Shown: positions 8,797-17,468, counted from the first letter of the stretch. The stretch: 64,000 bases of DNA from Rothia koreensis (GCF_004136575.1 NZ_NOIQ01000015.1:1-64000), one strand, 5' to 3'. Program-made: numbers and translations. The notes: generated by a model not told the origin, from the letters alone.

Positions 8797-9113
8797 GAGC
8801 GGTCGGCTCCTCCATCGGCTCCGCCGTCGTGAACACCCGGGGTACCGGCAGCTCCGCCGTCAGCAGGACCCTCGGCCCCACCATCAGCACCACCGTCGTG
8901 AACACCCGGGGTACCAGCAGCACCACCATCGGCAGGACCCTCGGCCCCACCATCAGCACCACCATCATGAACACCCGGGGTACCAGCAGCACCACCATCG
9001 GCAGGACCCTCGGCCCCACCATCAGCACCACCATCATGAACACCCGGGGTACCAGCAGCTCCGCCGTCAGCAGGTCCTTCGTCTTCGTTGAAATTGTTGT
9101 TCGACTCAGTCAT
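8793..9113 (-). CDS. Repetitive Gly/Asp/Ala-rich peptide, possible RiPP-like substrate
   Basis: This encodes 106 residues: a 12-residue acidic, Asn-rich leader (MTESNNNFNEDE), four identical 23-residue units, and a two-residue end. Each unit reads GPADGGAAGTPG followed by VHDGGADGGAE; the last unit ends in Asp instead of Glu. Each unit holds one His, three Asp and two Pro. There is no signal peptide, membrane segment or Cys. AGGAGG lies about 6 bases before the 9113 ATG, which decides the start over an ATG at 9137. The stop overlaps the cupin oxygenase ATG. I do not recognise the family. It could be a multi-core precursor or an acceptor protein for hydroxylation; a structural low-complexity protein is the alternative. 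Confidence 0.75.
   Translation of the reverse strand: MTESNNNFNEDEGPADGGAAGTPGVHDGGADGGAEGPADGGAAGTPGVHDGGADGGAEGPADGGAAGTPGVHDGGADGGAEGPADGGAAGTPGVHDGGADGGADRS
8802..9077 (-). repeat. Four 69-bp coding tandem repeats
   Basis: Four in-frame 69-bp units encode the 23-residue repeats. The DNA differs at synonymous sites: the ADGGA codons are gct-gac-ggc-gga-gct in outer copies and gct/gcc-gat-ggt-ggt-gct in inner copies. The peptide unit is otherwise unchanged. This pattern suggests selection on protein sequence. Confidence 0.9.
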
Positions 9114-9272
9114 GGTTCCTCCTGAACTCGTTGACAAGAGCGGGACTCACAGTGGGTGCCGGCAAGGCGCCAGCATCAGTGGAAACGAGTCGCTCACTTG
9201 TCAGGCTACTCGTGAACCTGCCCTGAGTGAACGGGGCAACATTTATCTCTTGCCCCAAGGCACGACCGCGGC

Positions 9273-10628
9273 CTAGAACCCGCCGCCGTCGTTGGCCATG
9301 TTGGCGAACCGGGAGTAGTGGCCCTGGAAAGCAACGGTGATCGTCTTGGTCGGACCGTTGCGGTGTTTGGCAACGATCACGTCGGCTTCACCGGCTCGAG
9401 GCGATTCCTTGTCGTAGATGTCCTCGCGGTGCAGGAGGATCACCATATCGGCGTCCTGCTCGATCGACCCGGATTCACGCAGGTCCGAGACCATCGGTTT
9501 CTTGTCGTTGCGCTGCTCCGACCCACGGTTCAGCTGGGACAGGGCGATCACGGGAACCTCGAGCTCCTTCGCAAGGAGTTTGAGGGACCGAGAGAATTCG
9601 GAGACCTCTTGCTGGCGGGATTCGACGCGCTTGCCCGACGACATGAGCTGCAAGTAGTCCAGAACCACCAATTGCAGGTTGTTCTTCTGTTTGAGTCGGC
9701 GGCACTTCGCTCGGATCTCCATCATGGACATGTTCGGTGAATCGTCGATGAACAGCGGCGACTTGTCCATGCGGCCCATGACTTCCGCGATCTTCGACCA
9801 CTGGCTGTCTTCCAGCGAGCCCCGCCGCAGGTCGGAAAGGTTCAGGGAGGCTTCCGCGGAAAGCAGTCGCATGGCGATCTCATTGCGGGACATCTCGAGC
9901 GAGAAAATGACGCTGGCCATGTTGTGGTGGATCGACGCCGAACGGGCGATATCCAGTGCCAAGGTCGACTTGCCGACGGCCGGACGGGCGGCGACGACGA
10001 TCATCTGGCCACCCATGAGACCGTGGGTCAGCTCGTCCAACTCGTAGAAGCCGGTCGGCACGCCCTGCATACCATCCGTCTTGTCACCGTTCGCCTCGAT
10101 CTCCTCGACCGTTTCGCCGATGATCTCCTTGAGGACCACGTAGTCCTCGGAGGTTCTCCGTTCCGCGACCTGATAGACCTCGGCCTGCGCTTGGTTGACG
10201 ACGTCGTCGACTTCGCCGTCCGGGGTGTAGCCCAACTGGACGATCCGCGTGCCCGCCTCGACCAGCCGACGGAGCACGGCGCGTTCGCGCACGATATCGG
10301 CGTAGAAGCCGGCGTTGGCGGCGGTCGGGACAGAGGAGATCAGCGTGTGAAGATAGGCGGCGCCGCCGACTCGGCTCAATTCGCCGCGTTTGGTCAGTTC
10401 GTCGGCGACCGTAATGGCGTCAGCAGGTTCGCCCTTGCCATACAGGTCGATGATCGCGTCATAGATTGACTCGTGGGCGGGGCGATAGAAGTCGACCCCG
10501 CGCAGCACCTCGACGACGTCGGCGATGGCGTCCTTGGACAGCATCATGCCGCCGAGCACCGATTGCTCGGCCACATTGTCCTGGGGCGGCGTGCGCCCTA
10601 CATCCTGCTCCTGGACCGCATCAGACAT
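9273..10628 (-). CDS. dnaB: Replicative DNA helicase DnaB
   Basis: A 451-residue hexameric helicase that unwinds DNA ahead of the replication fork. The N-terminal primase-interacting domain (PQDNVAEQSVLGGMML) covers about residues 15-115. The RecA-like C-terminal domain shows Walker A ARPAVGKST, Walker B LVVLDYLQLM and the DLRESGSIEQDADMV segment. The coding sequence is uninterrupted, so there is no intein of the kind common in actinobacterial dnaB. The start at 10628 follows GAGGAG and gives a normal N-terminus; an in-frame start at 10664 is less likely. It lies downstream of the ribosomal protein genes, as usual in this group. Its likely loader, DciA, is encoded at 39.7-40.4 kb. Confidence 0.97.
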   Translation of the reverse strand: MSDAVQEQDVGRTPPQDNVAEQSVLGGMMLSKDAIADVVEVLRGVDFYRPAHESIYDAIIDLYGKGEPADAITVADELTKRGELSRVGGAAYLHTLISSVPTAANAGFYADIVRERAVLRRLVEAGTRIVQLGYTPDGEVDDVVNQAQAEVYQVAERRTSEDYVVLKEIIGETVEEIEANGDKTDGMQGVPTGFYELDELTHGLMGGQMIVVAARPAVGKSTLALDIARSASIHHNMASVIFSLEMSRNEIAMRLLSAEASLNLSDLRRGSLEDSQWSKIAEVMGRMDKSPLFIDDSPNMSMMEIRAKCRRLKQKNNLQLVVLDYLQLMSSGKRVESRQQEVSEFSRSLKLLAKELEVPVIALSQLNRGSEQRNDKKPMVSDLRESGSIEQDADMVILLHREDIYDKESPRAGEADVIVAKHRNGPTKTITVAFQGHYSRFANMANDGGGF

Positions 10629-10918
10629 CGGTGGTGGTCTCCTCTTTCTGACCCTCGTGGTCACGCCCGGTGGGCATCACATCATAGTTCTTGTGGAAAA
10701 CCTGTGTACAAGTTTCTTGCAGTTGTGGAGTCATTGGGGACAGCGCTGTGGACAAGGCCCTGCCACATACCGAAGACCCCGTCATTCCGCGCTCATGACG
10801 CCACACATCCTGTGGATAACAATCCCACGACCGTCCAACCATCACCCCTCACGTGAGGGTTGAACCTTTGGATTCTGCGGGTTGTCCTCAAGTTATCCAC
10901 AAGGAGTCTACCGTTCGC
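10629..10918. other. DnaA-box-rich intergenic region upstream of dnaB
   Basis: 290 bp without a gene. Three good DnaA-box matches are present: CTGTGGACAA at 10746-10755, CTGTGGATAA at 10810-10819 and TTATCCACAA at 10893-10902. A weaker TTGTGGAAAA is at 10691-10700. The set is comparable to oriC-type boxes and may give DnaA control of dnaB. Binding is inferred. Confidence 0.6.
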
Positions 10919-12067
10919 TCATTCCATGTTCGAGGCGATCCGTCGCCCCAGCCTCCGAATGAGCGGCAGGGGTTCGGACAGACACCGCGCGACGTCGGGC
11001 TCCACATCGGTCAGCGCGTGGATCTCCTCGATGCCGACCCCGCGGACTTGGGCCGCGGACAAGTCCGTTGCCCCGCAGATCGCCACGGTTCGCACTCCCG
11101 CCTCGCGAGCCCGCTGGGCCACCCGCGCGGGCGCTTTGCCCTGGAGGGTCTGGGTATCGAAGCGTCCTTCGCCCGTGACCACGAGGTCGGCGCCGTCGAC
11201 CGATCGGTCGAAACCGACCAGATCGAGCACCAGGTCGGCACCGGATTCCATCGTTCCGCCGAGCACCGCGAGGGAAGCAAAGCCCAGGCCACCTGCCGCG
11301 CCCGCACCCGGCGTTTCAGCGAAGGACCCAGCACGAACGCCCAGTTCCTCTTCCACGAGCCCCGCGAATCGGGAGAGGGCGTCGTCGAGGTCAGGTACAT
11401 CGGTTGCGGCCACGCCCTTCTGCGGCCCGTAGACCGCGGCGGCACCCTCGTCCCCGCACAAGGGATTCGTGACATCGGAAGCGATCACGATCTCGGCCTC
11501 CGCGATCCGGGGGTCGATCCCCGAAAGATCCACGGTCGCCAATTCCTTCAGACCCGCGCCTCCGGGGCCGACCTCGTCTCCGGAATCCGTCAACAGTCGA
11601 GCACCGAGGCTGGCAATCATGCCCGCACCGCCATCCGTGGTTGCGCTGCCGCCGAGGCCGAGAATGATTCGTCGAGCCCCCTTGTCCAGGGCGTGGGCAA
11701 TCAATTCACCGACGCCGCTCGAGCTCGCGTCCTTGCCGTCGGCGGTTTCGGTGCCGACCTCCGAGGCGGGAATCAGCCCGAGCCCGCAGGCTTCGGCGAC
11801 TTCGAGGACCGCGGTGCCGCTTCCAGGATCGTAGGCGTAGACGGCCTCGGTGGGCCGCCCGAATGGACCAGTCACTCGGCATGTATGCCGTTCAAAGGAT
11901 ATGGACAAGGCGGCATCTGTCGTACCGTCGCCCCCGTCCGCCACCGGTACACACGTGATCTCGGCGTCGTCGAGCACGTCCGAGATACCCAGACGCAGGG
12001 CTTCCGCAACTTCGGAGGCCGTGGCCGAGCCTTTGAATTTGTCGCAGGCGATCACAATGTGTGCCAT
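10919..12067 (-). CDS. glxK: Glycerate kinase
   Basis: This 382-residue enzyme matches the GarK/GlxK glycerate kinase family, which phosphorylates D-glycerate with ATP. Family landmarks include the N-terminal IVIACDKFKGSATASEVAEA, VADGGDGTTDA, the glycine-rich LGLGGSATTDGGAG loop, and SDVTNPLCGDEGAAAVYGPQKG. Length is normal. AAGGAG lies just upstream of the ATG. It begins 22 bp after the small membrane-protein gene and may be cotranscribed with it; no glyoxylate or glycerate pathway neighbours are seen. Confidence 0.93.
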   Translation of the reverse strand: MAHIVIACDKFKGSATASEVAEALRLGISDVLDDAEITCVPVADGGDGTTDAALSISFERHTCRVTGPFGRPTEAVYAYDPGSGTAVLEVAEACGLGLIPASEVGTETADGKDASSSGVGELIAHALDKGARRIILGLGGSATTDGGAGMIASLGARLLTDSGDEVGPGGAGLKELATVDLSGIDPRIAEAEIVIASDVTNPLCGDEGAAAVYGPQKGVAATDVPDLDDALSRFAGLVEEELGVRAGSFAETPGAGAAGGLGFASLAVLGGTMESGADLVLDLVGFDRSVDGADLVVTGEGRFDTQTLQGKAPARVAQRAREAGVRTVAICGATDLSAAQVRGVGIEEIHALTDVEPDVARCLSEPLPLIRRLGRRIASNME

Positions 12068-12089
12068 GAGTTCTCCTTGGTCGGTCCGG

Positions 12090-12494
12090 TCAGGCGATGG
12101 CGCTCGTCGCGAGCATGATCAGGATGAGGGGGTTCGTTGCCACGGAAATGATCAGGAGCAACAGGTTGAGGATCTTCCGGCGTCGGTACTTGAACAGACC
12201 GAAAAGGGCCAGGAAGCTCGCGAACGCTCCGGCGATCGAGGAGACCACCAGACACACCAGGAAGAACGCAAGGATCGAAGAGTTGGTTCCCGTATTTCCT
12301 GCAACGAAGCCGAGAACAATCAGGAGAACAGCGGCGATCCAGAACCCGGTCGCGATGACCAGCATCTTGGTGCTCGGGAGCAACGCTCTGCGCCCGTTCT
12401 TGCCTCGGCGCTTGCGCGGCGTCTCAGTCCGGGCGTCGTTCGTCGCTTCGTCCCACATGGTCTCCCAGTCGGACTGTTTGTCAGTGTGCGCCAT
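12090..12494 (-). CDS. Small membrane protein of unknown function
   Basis: A 134-residue protein that I do not recognise. The first ~42 residues are polar, with a basic patch RKRRGKNGRR. Two or three hydrophobic segments follow (about residues 44-65, 73-97 and 108-132), split by a short basic loop (KYRRRK). It precedes glycerate kinase by 22 bp in the same direction. The predicted start has only a weak ribosome-binding site. Membrane location is inferred. Confidence 0.65.
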   Translation of the reverse strand: MAHTDKQSDWETMWDEATNDARTETPRKRRGKNGRRALLPSTKMLVIATGFWIAAVLLIVLGFVAGNTGTNSSILAFFLVCLVVSSIAGAFASFLALFGLFKYRRRKILNLLLLIISVATNPLILIMLATSAIA

Positions 12495-12555
12495 GTACTC
12501 ATCTTTTCATGCGAATCTCGGGATCGGATGTGACCCCCTGTCCGGGAATACAGCA

Positions 12556-12591
12556 ATGCCCGGCATGTCCCCGAAAGGATATGCCGGGCAT
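12556..12591 (-). terminator. Hairpin after rplI operon
   Basis: Two 15-base arms (ATGCCCGGCATGTCC and its near-perfect complement) flank a 6-base loop. It lies 53 bp past the rplI stop and would end the rpsF-ssb-rpsR-rplI transcript. No T-run follows on the minus strand, so strength is uncertain. Confidence 0.6.
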
Positions 12592-12644
12592 CACCGGATG
12601 CGCGGTGGAACACGATTTACGCGCTCCCCGCAGAGCCCATCGAA

Positions 12645-13094
12645 CTAGGACGCAACAACGTCCAGTTCGACGCTCGCAACAACGTCTTCGTGAAGACGGA
12701 CGGCCACGGTGTGGCGTCCGGTCTTCTTGATGTTGTTCTGGATGGTCACGGCCCGCTTGTCGACGGAACCGAGGCCGGCGGCCTCAATCGCTTCCGCGAT
12801 CGAAGCAGGCTTGACGGTACCGAAGAGGCGACCCTCGGCGCCGGCCTTGACCGGGACGCTCACGACCGCAGCCGAGAGCTTCTCCGCCTGGACCTGTGCG
12901 TCCTCGAGGTTGTGCTGGGCACGTGCGGCGCGAGCCTGACGAATCGACTCGACCTGACGCTCGCCGCCCTTGGTCCACACCACGGCGAAGCCGCGGGGCA
13001 GCAGGTAGTTGCGTGCGTAGCCGTTCTTGACGTCGACGACGTCGCCAGCGGCACCGAGGCCGTTGACTTCCTGAGTAAGGATGATCTTTGCCAT
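12645..13094 (-). CDS. rplI: 50S ribosomal protein L9
   Basis: 149 residues, the normal length. The N-terminal domain that binds 23S rRNA carries the L9 signature ([14 protein letters not shown], then [14 protein letters not shown]). A central helix links it to the C-terminal domain (residues ~65-149). It is the last gene of the rpsF-ssb-rpsR-rplI operon, 21 bp after rpsR, and is followed by a hairpin. Confidence 0.97.
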   Translation of the reverse strand: MAKIILTQEVNGLGAAGDVVDVKNGYARNYLLPRGFAVVWTKGGERQVESIRQARAARAQHNLEDAQVQAEKLSAAVVSVPVKAGAEGRLFGTVKPASIAEAIEAAGLGSVDKRAVTIQNNIKKTGRHTVAVRLHEDVVASVELDVVAS

Positions 13095-13115
13095 GTTCTT
13101 CTACTCTCCTTCTCT

Positions 13116-13352
13116 TTAGCGACCGGCGCCGGAGTAGGGCAGCAGAGCAACTTCGCGGGCGTTCTTGATCGCCTGCGCGATTTTGCGCTGTTCCTGCACG
13201 GTCACGCCGGTGACGCGACGGGCACGGATCTTGCCGCGATCGGAGATGAACTTGCGCAGGAGAGCGACGTCTTTGTAATCGATCTCAGTGACTTCAGCAG
13301 CCTTGAGCGGGTTCTGCTTTGGTTTGGGCTTACGAATTTCAGCCTTAGCCAT
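13116..13352 (-). CDS. rpsR: 30S ribosomal protein S18
   Basis: 78 residues. The S18 core is clear: [19 protein letters not shown], then [29 protein letters not shown], ending at the basic C-terminus. The N-terminus ([15 protein letters not shown]) lacks the Cys residues of zinc-binding S18 paralogues, so this is the ordinary zinc-free type. It forms the platform of the small subunit with S6. It lies between ssb and rplI in the usual order. Confidence 0.97.
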   Translation of the reverse strand: MAKAEIRKPKPKQNPLKAAEVTEIDYKDVALLRKFISDRGKIRARRVTGVTVQEQRKIAQAIKNAREVALLPYSGAGR

Positions 13353-13436
13353 CGTGGTGCTCCTTCATTGTTGTGGAGCCCGCAGGTTGTGTACCGCGGG
13401 ATGGGTTATTGATTGGTTCGGAGGGTTGGCCCCGGA

Positions 13437-14051
13437 TTAGAACGGCGGTTCGTCGTCCTGACCGGCGCTCCAGTCGTAGTTTCCGCCGGAGCTCTGGCCC
13501 CAGGGGTCCGCCGCGGGAGCCTGCTGGCCGCCCCGCGAATTGCCCTGGTTGAATCCGTTGCCGCCGTACCCGTTGGAACCCCCGGAGTTGCCTCCGAAGC
13601 CTCCCTGGTTGCCACCGGCGCCGTTGCCCTGGTTGAAGTTTCCACCGGGCCCGCCCTGGTTGCCTCCGAAGTTTCCTCCTCCGGAGCGCTGGTTGCGGTT
13701 GACCGACGCTGTGGCGAAGCGGAGCGAGGGGCCGATTTCATCGACGTCCAGCTCCATGGAGGTACGGCGTTCGCCCTCCTTGGTTTCATACGACCGAGCT
13801 TTGAGACGACCCTGCGCGATCACGCGCTGTCCCTTGGTCAGGGACTCCGCCACGTTTTCCGCGGCCTCGCGCCAGATCGAGCAACGAAGGAACAGGGCTT
13901 CCTGGTCCTTCCATTCGCCGGTCTGACGATCGAAAGTGCGCGGGGTCGAGGCGATCGTGAAGTTCGCGACTGCGGCGCCCGAAGGGGTGAACCGCAGTTC
14001 AGGGTCGGCGGTGAGGTTTCCGACAACCGTGATGATGGTTTCTCCAGCCAT
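13437..14051 (-). CDS. ssb: Single-stranded DNA-binding protein
   Basis: 204 residues. The OB-fold domain spans about residues 1-115 ([26 protein letters not shown], interrupted here only by normal variation). A Gly/Asn-rich flexible linker of ~80 residues with NQGG-type repeats follows. The acidic tip DDEPPF is the partner-binding motif recognised by replication and repair proteins. Two adjacent ATGs exist; the second (14051) is better spaced from AGGAGG. Its place between rpsF and rpsR is the conserved bacterial order. Confidence 0.96.
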   Translation of the reverse strand: MAGETIITVVGNLTADPELRFTPSGAAVANFTIASTPRTFDRQTGEWKDQEALFLRCSIWREAAENVAESLTKGQRVIAQGRLKARSYETKEGERRTSMELDVDEIGPSLRFATASVNRNQRSGGGNFGGNQGGPGGNFNQGNGAGGNQGGFGGNSGGSNGYGGNGFNQGNSRGGQQAPAADPWGQSSGGNYDWSAGQDDEPPF

Positions 14052-14140
14052 CATGACCTCCTGAGTCGTATTGAAGAGTGTCTCCAGTCAAGCACCGGTC
14101 GCGGTCCCTTGAGACCCCATCCGGTGAATGTGTGGAAACT

Positions 14141-14440
14141 TTAGGAGATCTTCTGCTCTTCCGGGCGGATGATCTTGGTGCGCATGATGGACTCGTTCAG
14201 GCTCAGAACGCGGTCCAGTTCCTTGGCAACTTCGGGATCCGACGTGAAGTTGACGACGGCGTAGATGCCCTCGGACTTCTTCTGGATCTCGTAGGCCAGG
14301 CGGCGGCGACCCCAGATGTCGATGTTCTCGATGGTGCCGTTGCCATTGCGGACAACGTCGAGGAACTTGTTGAGGGTCGGCTCAACGGCACGGTCGTCAA
14401 CCTCGGGGTCGATGATGGCCATGAGTTCGTATTCACGCAT
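14141..14440 (-). CDS. rpsF: 30S ribosomal protein S6
   Basis: 99 residues, the usual length. It begins [19 protein letters not shown] and contains [21 protein letters not shown], both S6 hallmarks. The start at 14440 has a strong AAGGAGGTG site; in-frame sequence up to 14569 is not part of the gene. First gene of the rpsF-ssb-rpsR-rplI operon. S6 binds 16S rRNA together with S18. Confidence 0.97.
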   Translation of the reverse strand: MREYELMAIIDPEVDDRAVEPTLNKFLDVVRNGNGTIENIDIWGRRRLAYEIQKKSEGIYAVVNFTSDPEVAKELDRVLSLNESIMRTKIIRPEEQKIS

Positions 14441-14840
14441 GTTTGAACCCACCTCCTTTGGTCTTTGGCGGCTACGGTCTTTCCGCAGCAGGAGGTTCGC
14501 TTGCGCGTTGCCTGCGGGCTCGGGGGTTGGCCGAGTCGGCACAGACTTCACAGAGTTTACAGCACACAACGCCGCCTGACACCCACGGTGGGACGGAGTT
14601 CACGACGTCGTCGTCGACAGCGGCTCCGATGGGCGCTTTTGCCGGGGCTTTCGGGGCTCTCCCGGGACGGCCTCCGCGGTCGAGGTGGCAATCCCGTGCG
14701 GATTCCAACGCGAGACGGCACTTTTGTGCGGTTTTGGACCCAAATATCGCACAAATCTGCCACCTCGCGACGAAAACCGCACGGGATTGCCACCTCGGCC
14801 CGAAAACCGCACAAGGCTGCCACCTCGCCAGGAAAACCGC
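14441..14840. other. Intergenic region holding rpsF promoter area and repeats
   Basis: 400 bp without a credible gene between rpsF and the TM2 gene. The rpsF side should contain the ribosomal operon promoter. The far half (14681-14829) is the REP-like repeat cluster described separately. Confidence 0.5.
14681..14829. repeat. REP-like palindrome cluster, copy B
   Basis: The arm CGAGGTGGCAATCCCGTGCG opens the block. TGCCACCTCG then recurs at about 14757-14767, 14788-14797 and 14817-14826, each preceded by GCACAA or GCACGG. This is a stacked version of the repeats at 268-329 and 61883-61949. It ends 12 bp from the stop codon of the TM2 gene. Confidence 0.75.
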
Positions 14841-15197
14841 TCAGAAGCGACGACGATTGTTGGCGCGGGAGATCTCGGCCGCATTGATCAGGCCGACTCT
14901 GAACGGCATCGTGAACAGGTCGATGAACATCAGCAGACCCAGGAGAGCGAAGAAGAAGTAACCGACGAAGATCGGGGCCAGCAGCCATCCGAGACCGTGC
15001 AGGATCAGGTAGAAGATGCCCATGAAGGGCGCCCGCAGGTAGAACTTGTGGATCCCGAAGATCCCAAGAAAGAACCACAGGATGTAGGAGAGCAGAATGC
15101 TCTTCCGGACCACGTAGACGGGCCCCGGATTGGGACCGGGCCCGGATCCGTGATTGAAGTACTGGGGTGTGTGGTGTTCGGGGGTGGGGTGGCTCAA
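14841..15197 (-). CDS. TM2 domain membrane protein
   Basis: 118 residues from a TTG start, chosen because GGAGGAG lies 6 bases upstream. After a ~35-residue Pro/Gly-rich N-terminus, two hydrophobic segments flank a short turn: LSYILWFFLGIFGIHKFYL and the FVGYFFFALLGLLMFIDLF region. The GIHKFYL pattern is the TM2 domain signature. Function of bacterial TM2 proteins is unknown. No operon partner is obvious. Confidence 0.8.
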   Translation of the reverse strand: MSHPTPEHHTPQYFNHGSGPGPNPGPVYVVRKSILLSYILWFFLGIFGIHKFYLRAPFMGIFYLILHGLGWLLAPIFVGYFFFALLGLLMFIDLFTMPFRVGLINAAEISRANNRRRF

Positions 15198-15310
15198 GGT
15201 TTCTCCTCCATGAATGGGTAATGGGCACGACGCCGGGTCGGTTCGGCCTCGCCCGCCGGTCGCAGGACCAGGTCGGGTTACCACCGCGTCCTTCTGCCCA
15301 TGGATACAAC

Positions 15311-15340
15311 GATGGCGACGGGTTTGTTCCCGTCGCCATC
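15311..15340 (-). terminator. Hairpin downstream of ABC-2 permease
   Basis: A perfect 12-bp stem (GATGGCGACGGG / CCCGTCGCCATC) with a 6-base loop, 41 bp past the permease stop. Only a weak T content follows on the minus strand. It probably ends the ABC exporter transcript. Confidence 0.7.
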
Positions 15341-15380
15341 GTCACAGGGGTTCCGGAGCGATCCGGGTCCGGTCCTGCTT

Positions 15381-16277
15381 CTACTTCGGGTCACGCTGCG
15401 TGAAGGAGAAGTACCCCAGGATCAGGGGAACCAGTGACCACACCGCGTACCAGACGCCGGACTCCACGTACTTGGGGTCCTTCATCGGTTCGACCGGGTT
15501 GGTCAGGTTCGCCGCCAGGGCCGAGGGAATGTAGTTCTGGAAGTCCCTGACCCATTCCCACTGGAACGGCATGAGCAGCAACGGCAGGATGAAGAGCAGG
15601 ACCACCAGGATCACGATCGCTCCGGCGTTGTTCCGGATGATCGCTCCGAGGCCGACGCCCATCCACGCCGTGAGCACGAAGACGACGATGAGACCAAGAA
15701 TGTTCATCAGCGTCTGTTCTTCGAAGAGTTTGAACGTGATGTCCATGTCCGAGGTGGAAAGGACCCACTGCGTCACGGCCCAGGCCAGAACTCCCGAAAC
15801 GATCGCGACGATCGCCGCGACGACCGTGATCTGCACGGTCTTGGCAACGTAGACCATGCCGCGCCGGGGCGAGGCCGTCAGCGTGGAGATGACCGACTTG
15901 GTACCGAATTCCGAGGCGATGAAGACCACGGCCATCGCGCCCAGGATGATGTATCCGAACACGTAGCCGGAGTCCACTGCCTGTCGGGCGAACTCACTCG
16001 GGTCACCGAGCTGCAGGTAGTACTCGGGGATCTTCTTTCCCCCAGTCATGGCCTCGTGCATCTGATCCGCGTAGTCCTTGGCCTGGAACGCGCTCAGCGC
16101 CGCGAAACCGATCATGATGACCGCAGTCACGATCATCAGGACCCAGCTGGAGACCAGGGTGCGGAACTTGAGGGACTCGGACCTCAACGCTCCGAAGAAC
16201 GAGAGTTTGTACTTGGACGACGCCGAGCGCGCGGTGTCCGCGCCTCGGGGAGAATTCGTATCTGCGACAGTACTCAT
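15381..16277 (-). CDS. ABC-2 type transporter permease
   Basis: 298 residues. After ~30 polar residues there are about six hydrophobic segments (roughly residues 40-62, 105-125, 145-172, 190-212, 218-238 and 270-288). The motif ASEFGTKSVISTLTASPRRGMVYVAKT resembles the conserved cytoplasmic loop of ABC-2 exporters. It lies 3 bp after the ATPase gene, so the pair should form one exporter. Substrate is unknown; drug, peptide or bacitracin-type efflux systems share this layout. Confidence 0.85.
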   Translation of the reverse strand: MSTVADTNSPRGADTARSASSKYKLSFFGALRSESLKFRTLVSSWVLMIVTAVIMIGFAALSAFQAKDYADQMHEAMTGGKKIPEYYLQLGDPSEFARQAVDSGYVFGYIILGAMAVVFIASEFGTKSVISTLTASPRRGMVYVAKTVQITVVAAIVAIVSGVLAWAVTQWVLSTSDMDITFKLFEEQTLMNILGLIVVFVLTAWMGVGLGAIIRNNAGAIVILVVLLFILPLLLMPFQWEWVRDFQNYIPSALAANLTNPVEPMKDPKYVESGVWYAVWSLVPLILGYFSFTQRDPK

Positions 16278-16280
16278 TGC

Positions 16281-17363
16281 TTACTTCTCCTCCTGGTTCC
16301 AGGGAGCCTGTTCGGTGGAGTGCGAAGGCTGGTAGTTCTCGCCCTGGCCGGTCGGGGTGGCCTCCGGCTGGGCCGCGGTGTGCGCGCCGCCGCCCGAATG
16401 CCCACCAGTGGATTCGGCACCCGCCGTCGAATTCGCGGCACCCGAGCCCAAACCGGCGTTCGGGTCCGAGGAACGGTACTCGACCGAGTCGCTGGTCATG
16501 GACATGTAAACCTGCTCCAGGGATGCCTGCTGAGGAGTGATTTCCCACAGCAGGACGCCTTGCGACTGGGCACGCTGGGCAACGTCGCGGCCATCGGCGC
16601 TCACGACGAGGGCACCGTCGTCCTGCTTGTTGACCCCCACCTGGTCCCTGCGAAGAGCCTCCGCGAAACCATCCGGGTCGTCCGTGCGCACCAGGACCTG
16701 GTCATCACCGGTCTGGTTGAGGAAGTCCTGAAGCGGCTGGTCGGCGAGGACCTTGCCCTGACCGATCACGATGAGGTGGTCCGCGGTCTGGGACATCTCC
16801 GACATGAGGTGGGAGGAGAGGAACACGGTCTTGCCCTGTGAGGCAAGGTAGCGGGCCATCTGGCGAACCCAGATGACGCCTTCGGGGTCGAGCCCGTTGA
16901 CCGGTTCGTCGAGGATCACGGTGCTGGGGTCACCGAGAATGGCAGTAGCAATGCCCAGGCGCTGGCCCATACCGAGCGAGTACCCGCTGACCTTTTTCTT
17001 GGCCGCGCTGCTCAGTCCGGTGATGTCGATGACCTCGTCCACCCGGGAATTGGGGATCCCGTGAGTTCTGGCGAGGGCCCGTAGGTGGTTGATTCCGCTA
17101 CGGCGGGGGTGCACGGCACGCGCTTCCAACAGGGCGCCGACCGAGGTGAGCGGCGATGACAGCTGACTGTATTTCTTGCCGTCCACCAGCGCCTGTCCCG
17201 CGGTGGGCCGCTCAAGGCCCAGGATCATGCGCATCGTGGTGGACTTGCCGGCACCGTTCGGGCCGAGGAATCCGGTGACCTTGCCCGGTTGAACGGTGAA
17301 GGAAATGTCGTCAACGGCGCGCTTGGACCCATAGTGTTTCGAGAGACCTGAGACCTCGATCAT
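16281..17363 (-). CDS. ABC exporter ATP-binding protein
   Basis: 360 residues. Walker A GPNGAGKST, a degenerate signature region YSLGMGQRLGIATAILGDP, Walker B TVILDEPVNGLDPEG and switch HLMSEM are present, as in DrrA/CcmA-type exporters. The start at 17363 follows AAAGGAG. Unusually, residues ~300-360 are a Gly/Ala/Ser-rich, polar tail after the usual ~300-residue ATPase core. It is translated just before the ABC-2 permease. Substrate is not evident. Confidence 0.88.
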   Translation of the reverse strand: MIEVSGLSKHYGSKRAVDDISFTVQPGKVTGFLGPNGAGKSTTMRMILGLERPTAGQALVDGKKYSQLSSPLTSVGALLEARAVHPRRSGINHLRALARTHGIPNSRVDEVIDITGLSSAAKKKVSGYSLGMGQRLGIATAILGDPSTVILDEPVNGLDPEGVIWVRQMARYLASQGKTVFLSSHLMSEMSQTADHLIVIGQGKVLADQPLQDFLNQTGDDQVLVRTDDPDGFAEALRRDQVGVNKQDDGALVVSADGRDVAQRAQSQGVLLWEITPQQASLEQVYMSMTSDSVEYRSSDPNAGLGSGAANSTAGAESTGGHSGGGAHTAAQPEATPTGQGENYQPSHSTEQAPWNQEEK

Positions 17364-17424
17364 GGGGGCTCCTTTCCGGACCCGGAACACCCGGGTCCAA
17401 CGTCGTCTGTGCCCCACCCTATAA

Positions 17425-17468
17425 GCAAAAACCTCCTCGCCCCCTGAGAATCCGGGGAACGAGGAGGA
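17425..17468 (-). terminator. Terminator after the 911-residue protein gene
   Basis: On the minus strand CCTCCTCGTTCCCC and GGGGGCGAGGAGG form a long stem followed by TTTTTGC. It lies ~50 bp past the stop at 17515 and separates that gene from the ABC exporter operon. Confidence 0.85.

Noticed and set aside
8802-9077. CRISPR-like repeat array
   Set aside because: Repeats are contiguous 69-bp units in one reading frame with no unique spacers, so they are coding tandem repeats.
9273-10628. Intein in DnaB
   Set aside because: The Walker A region ARPAVGKST is continuous and length is normal.
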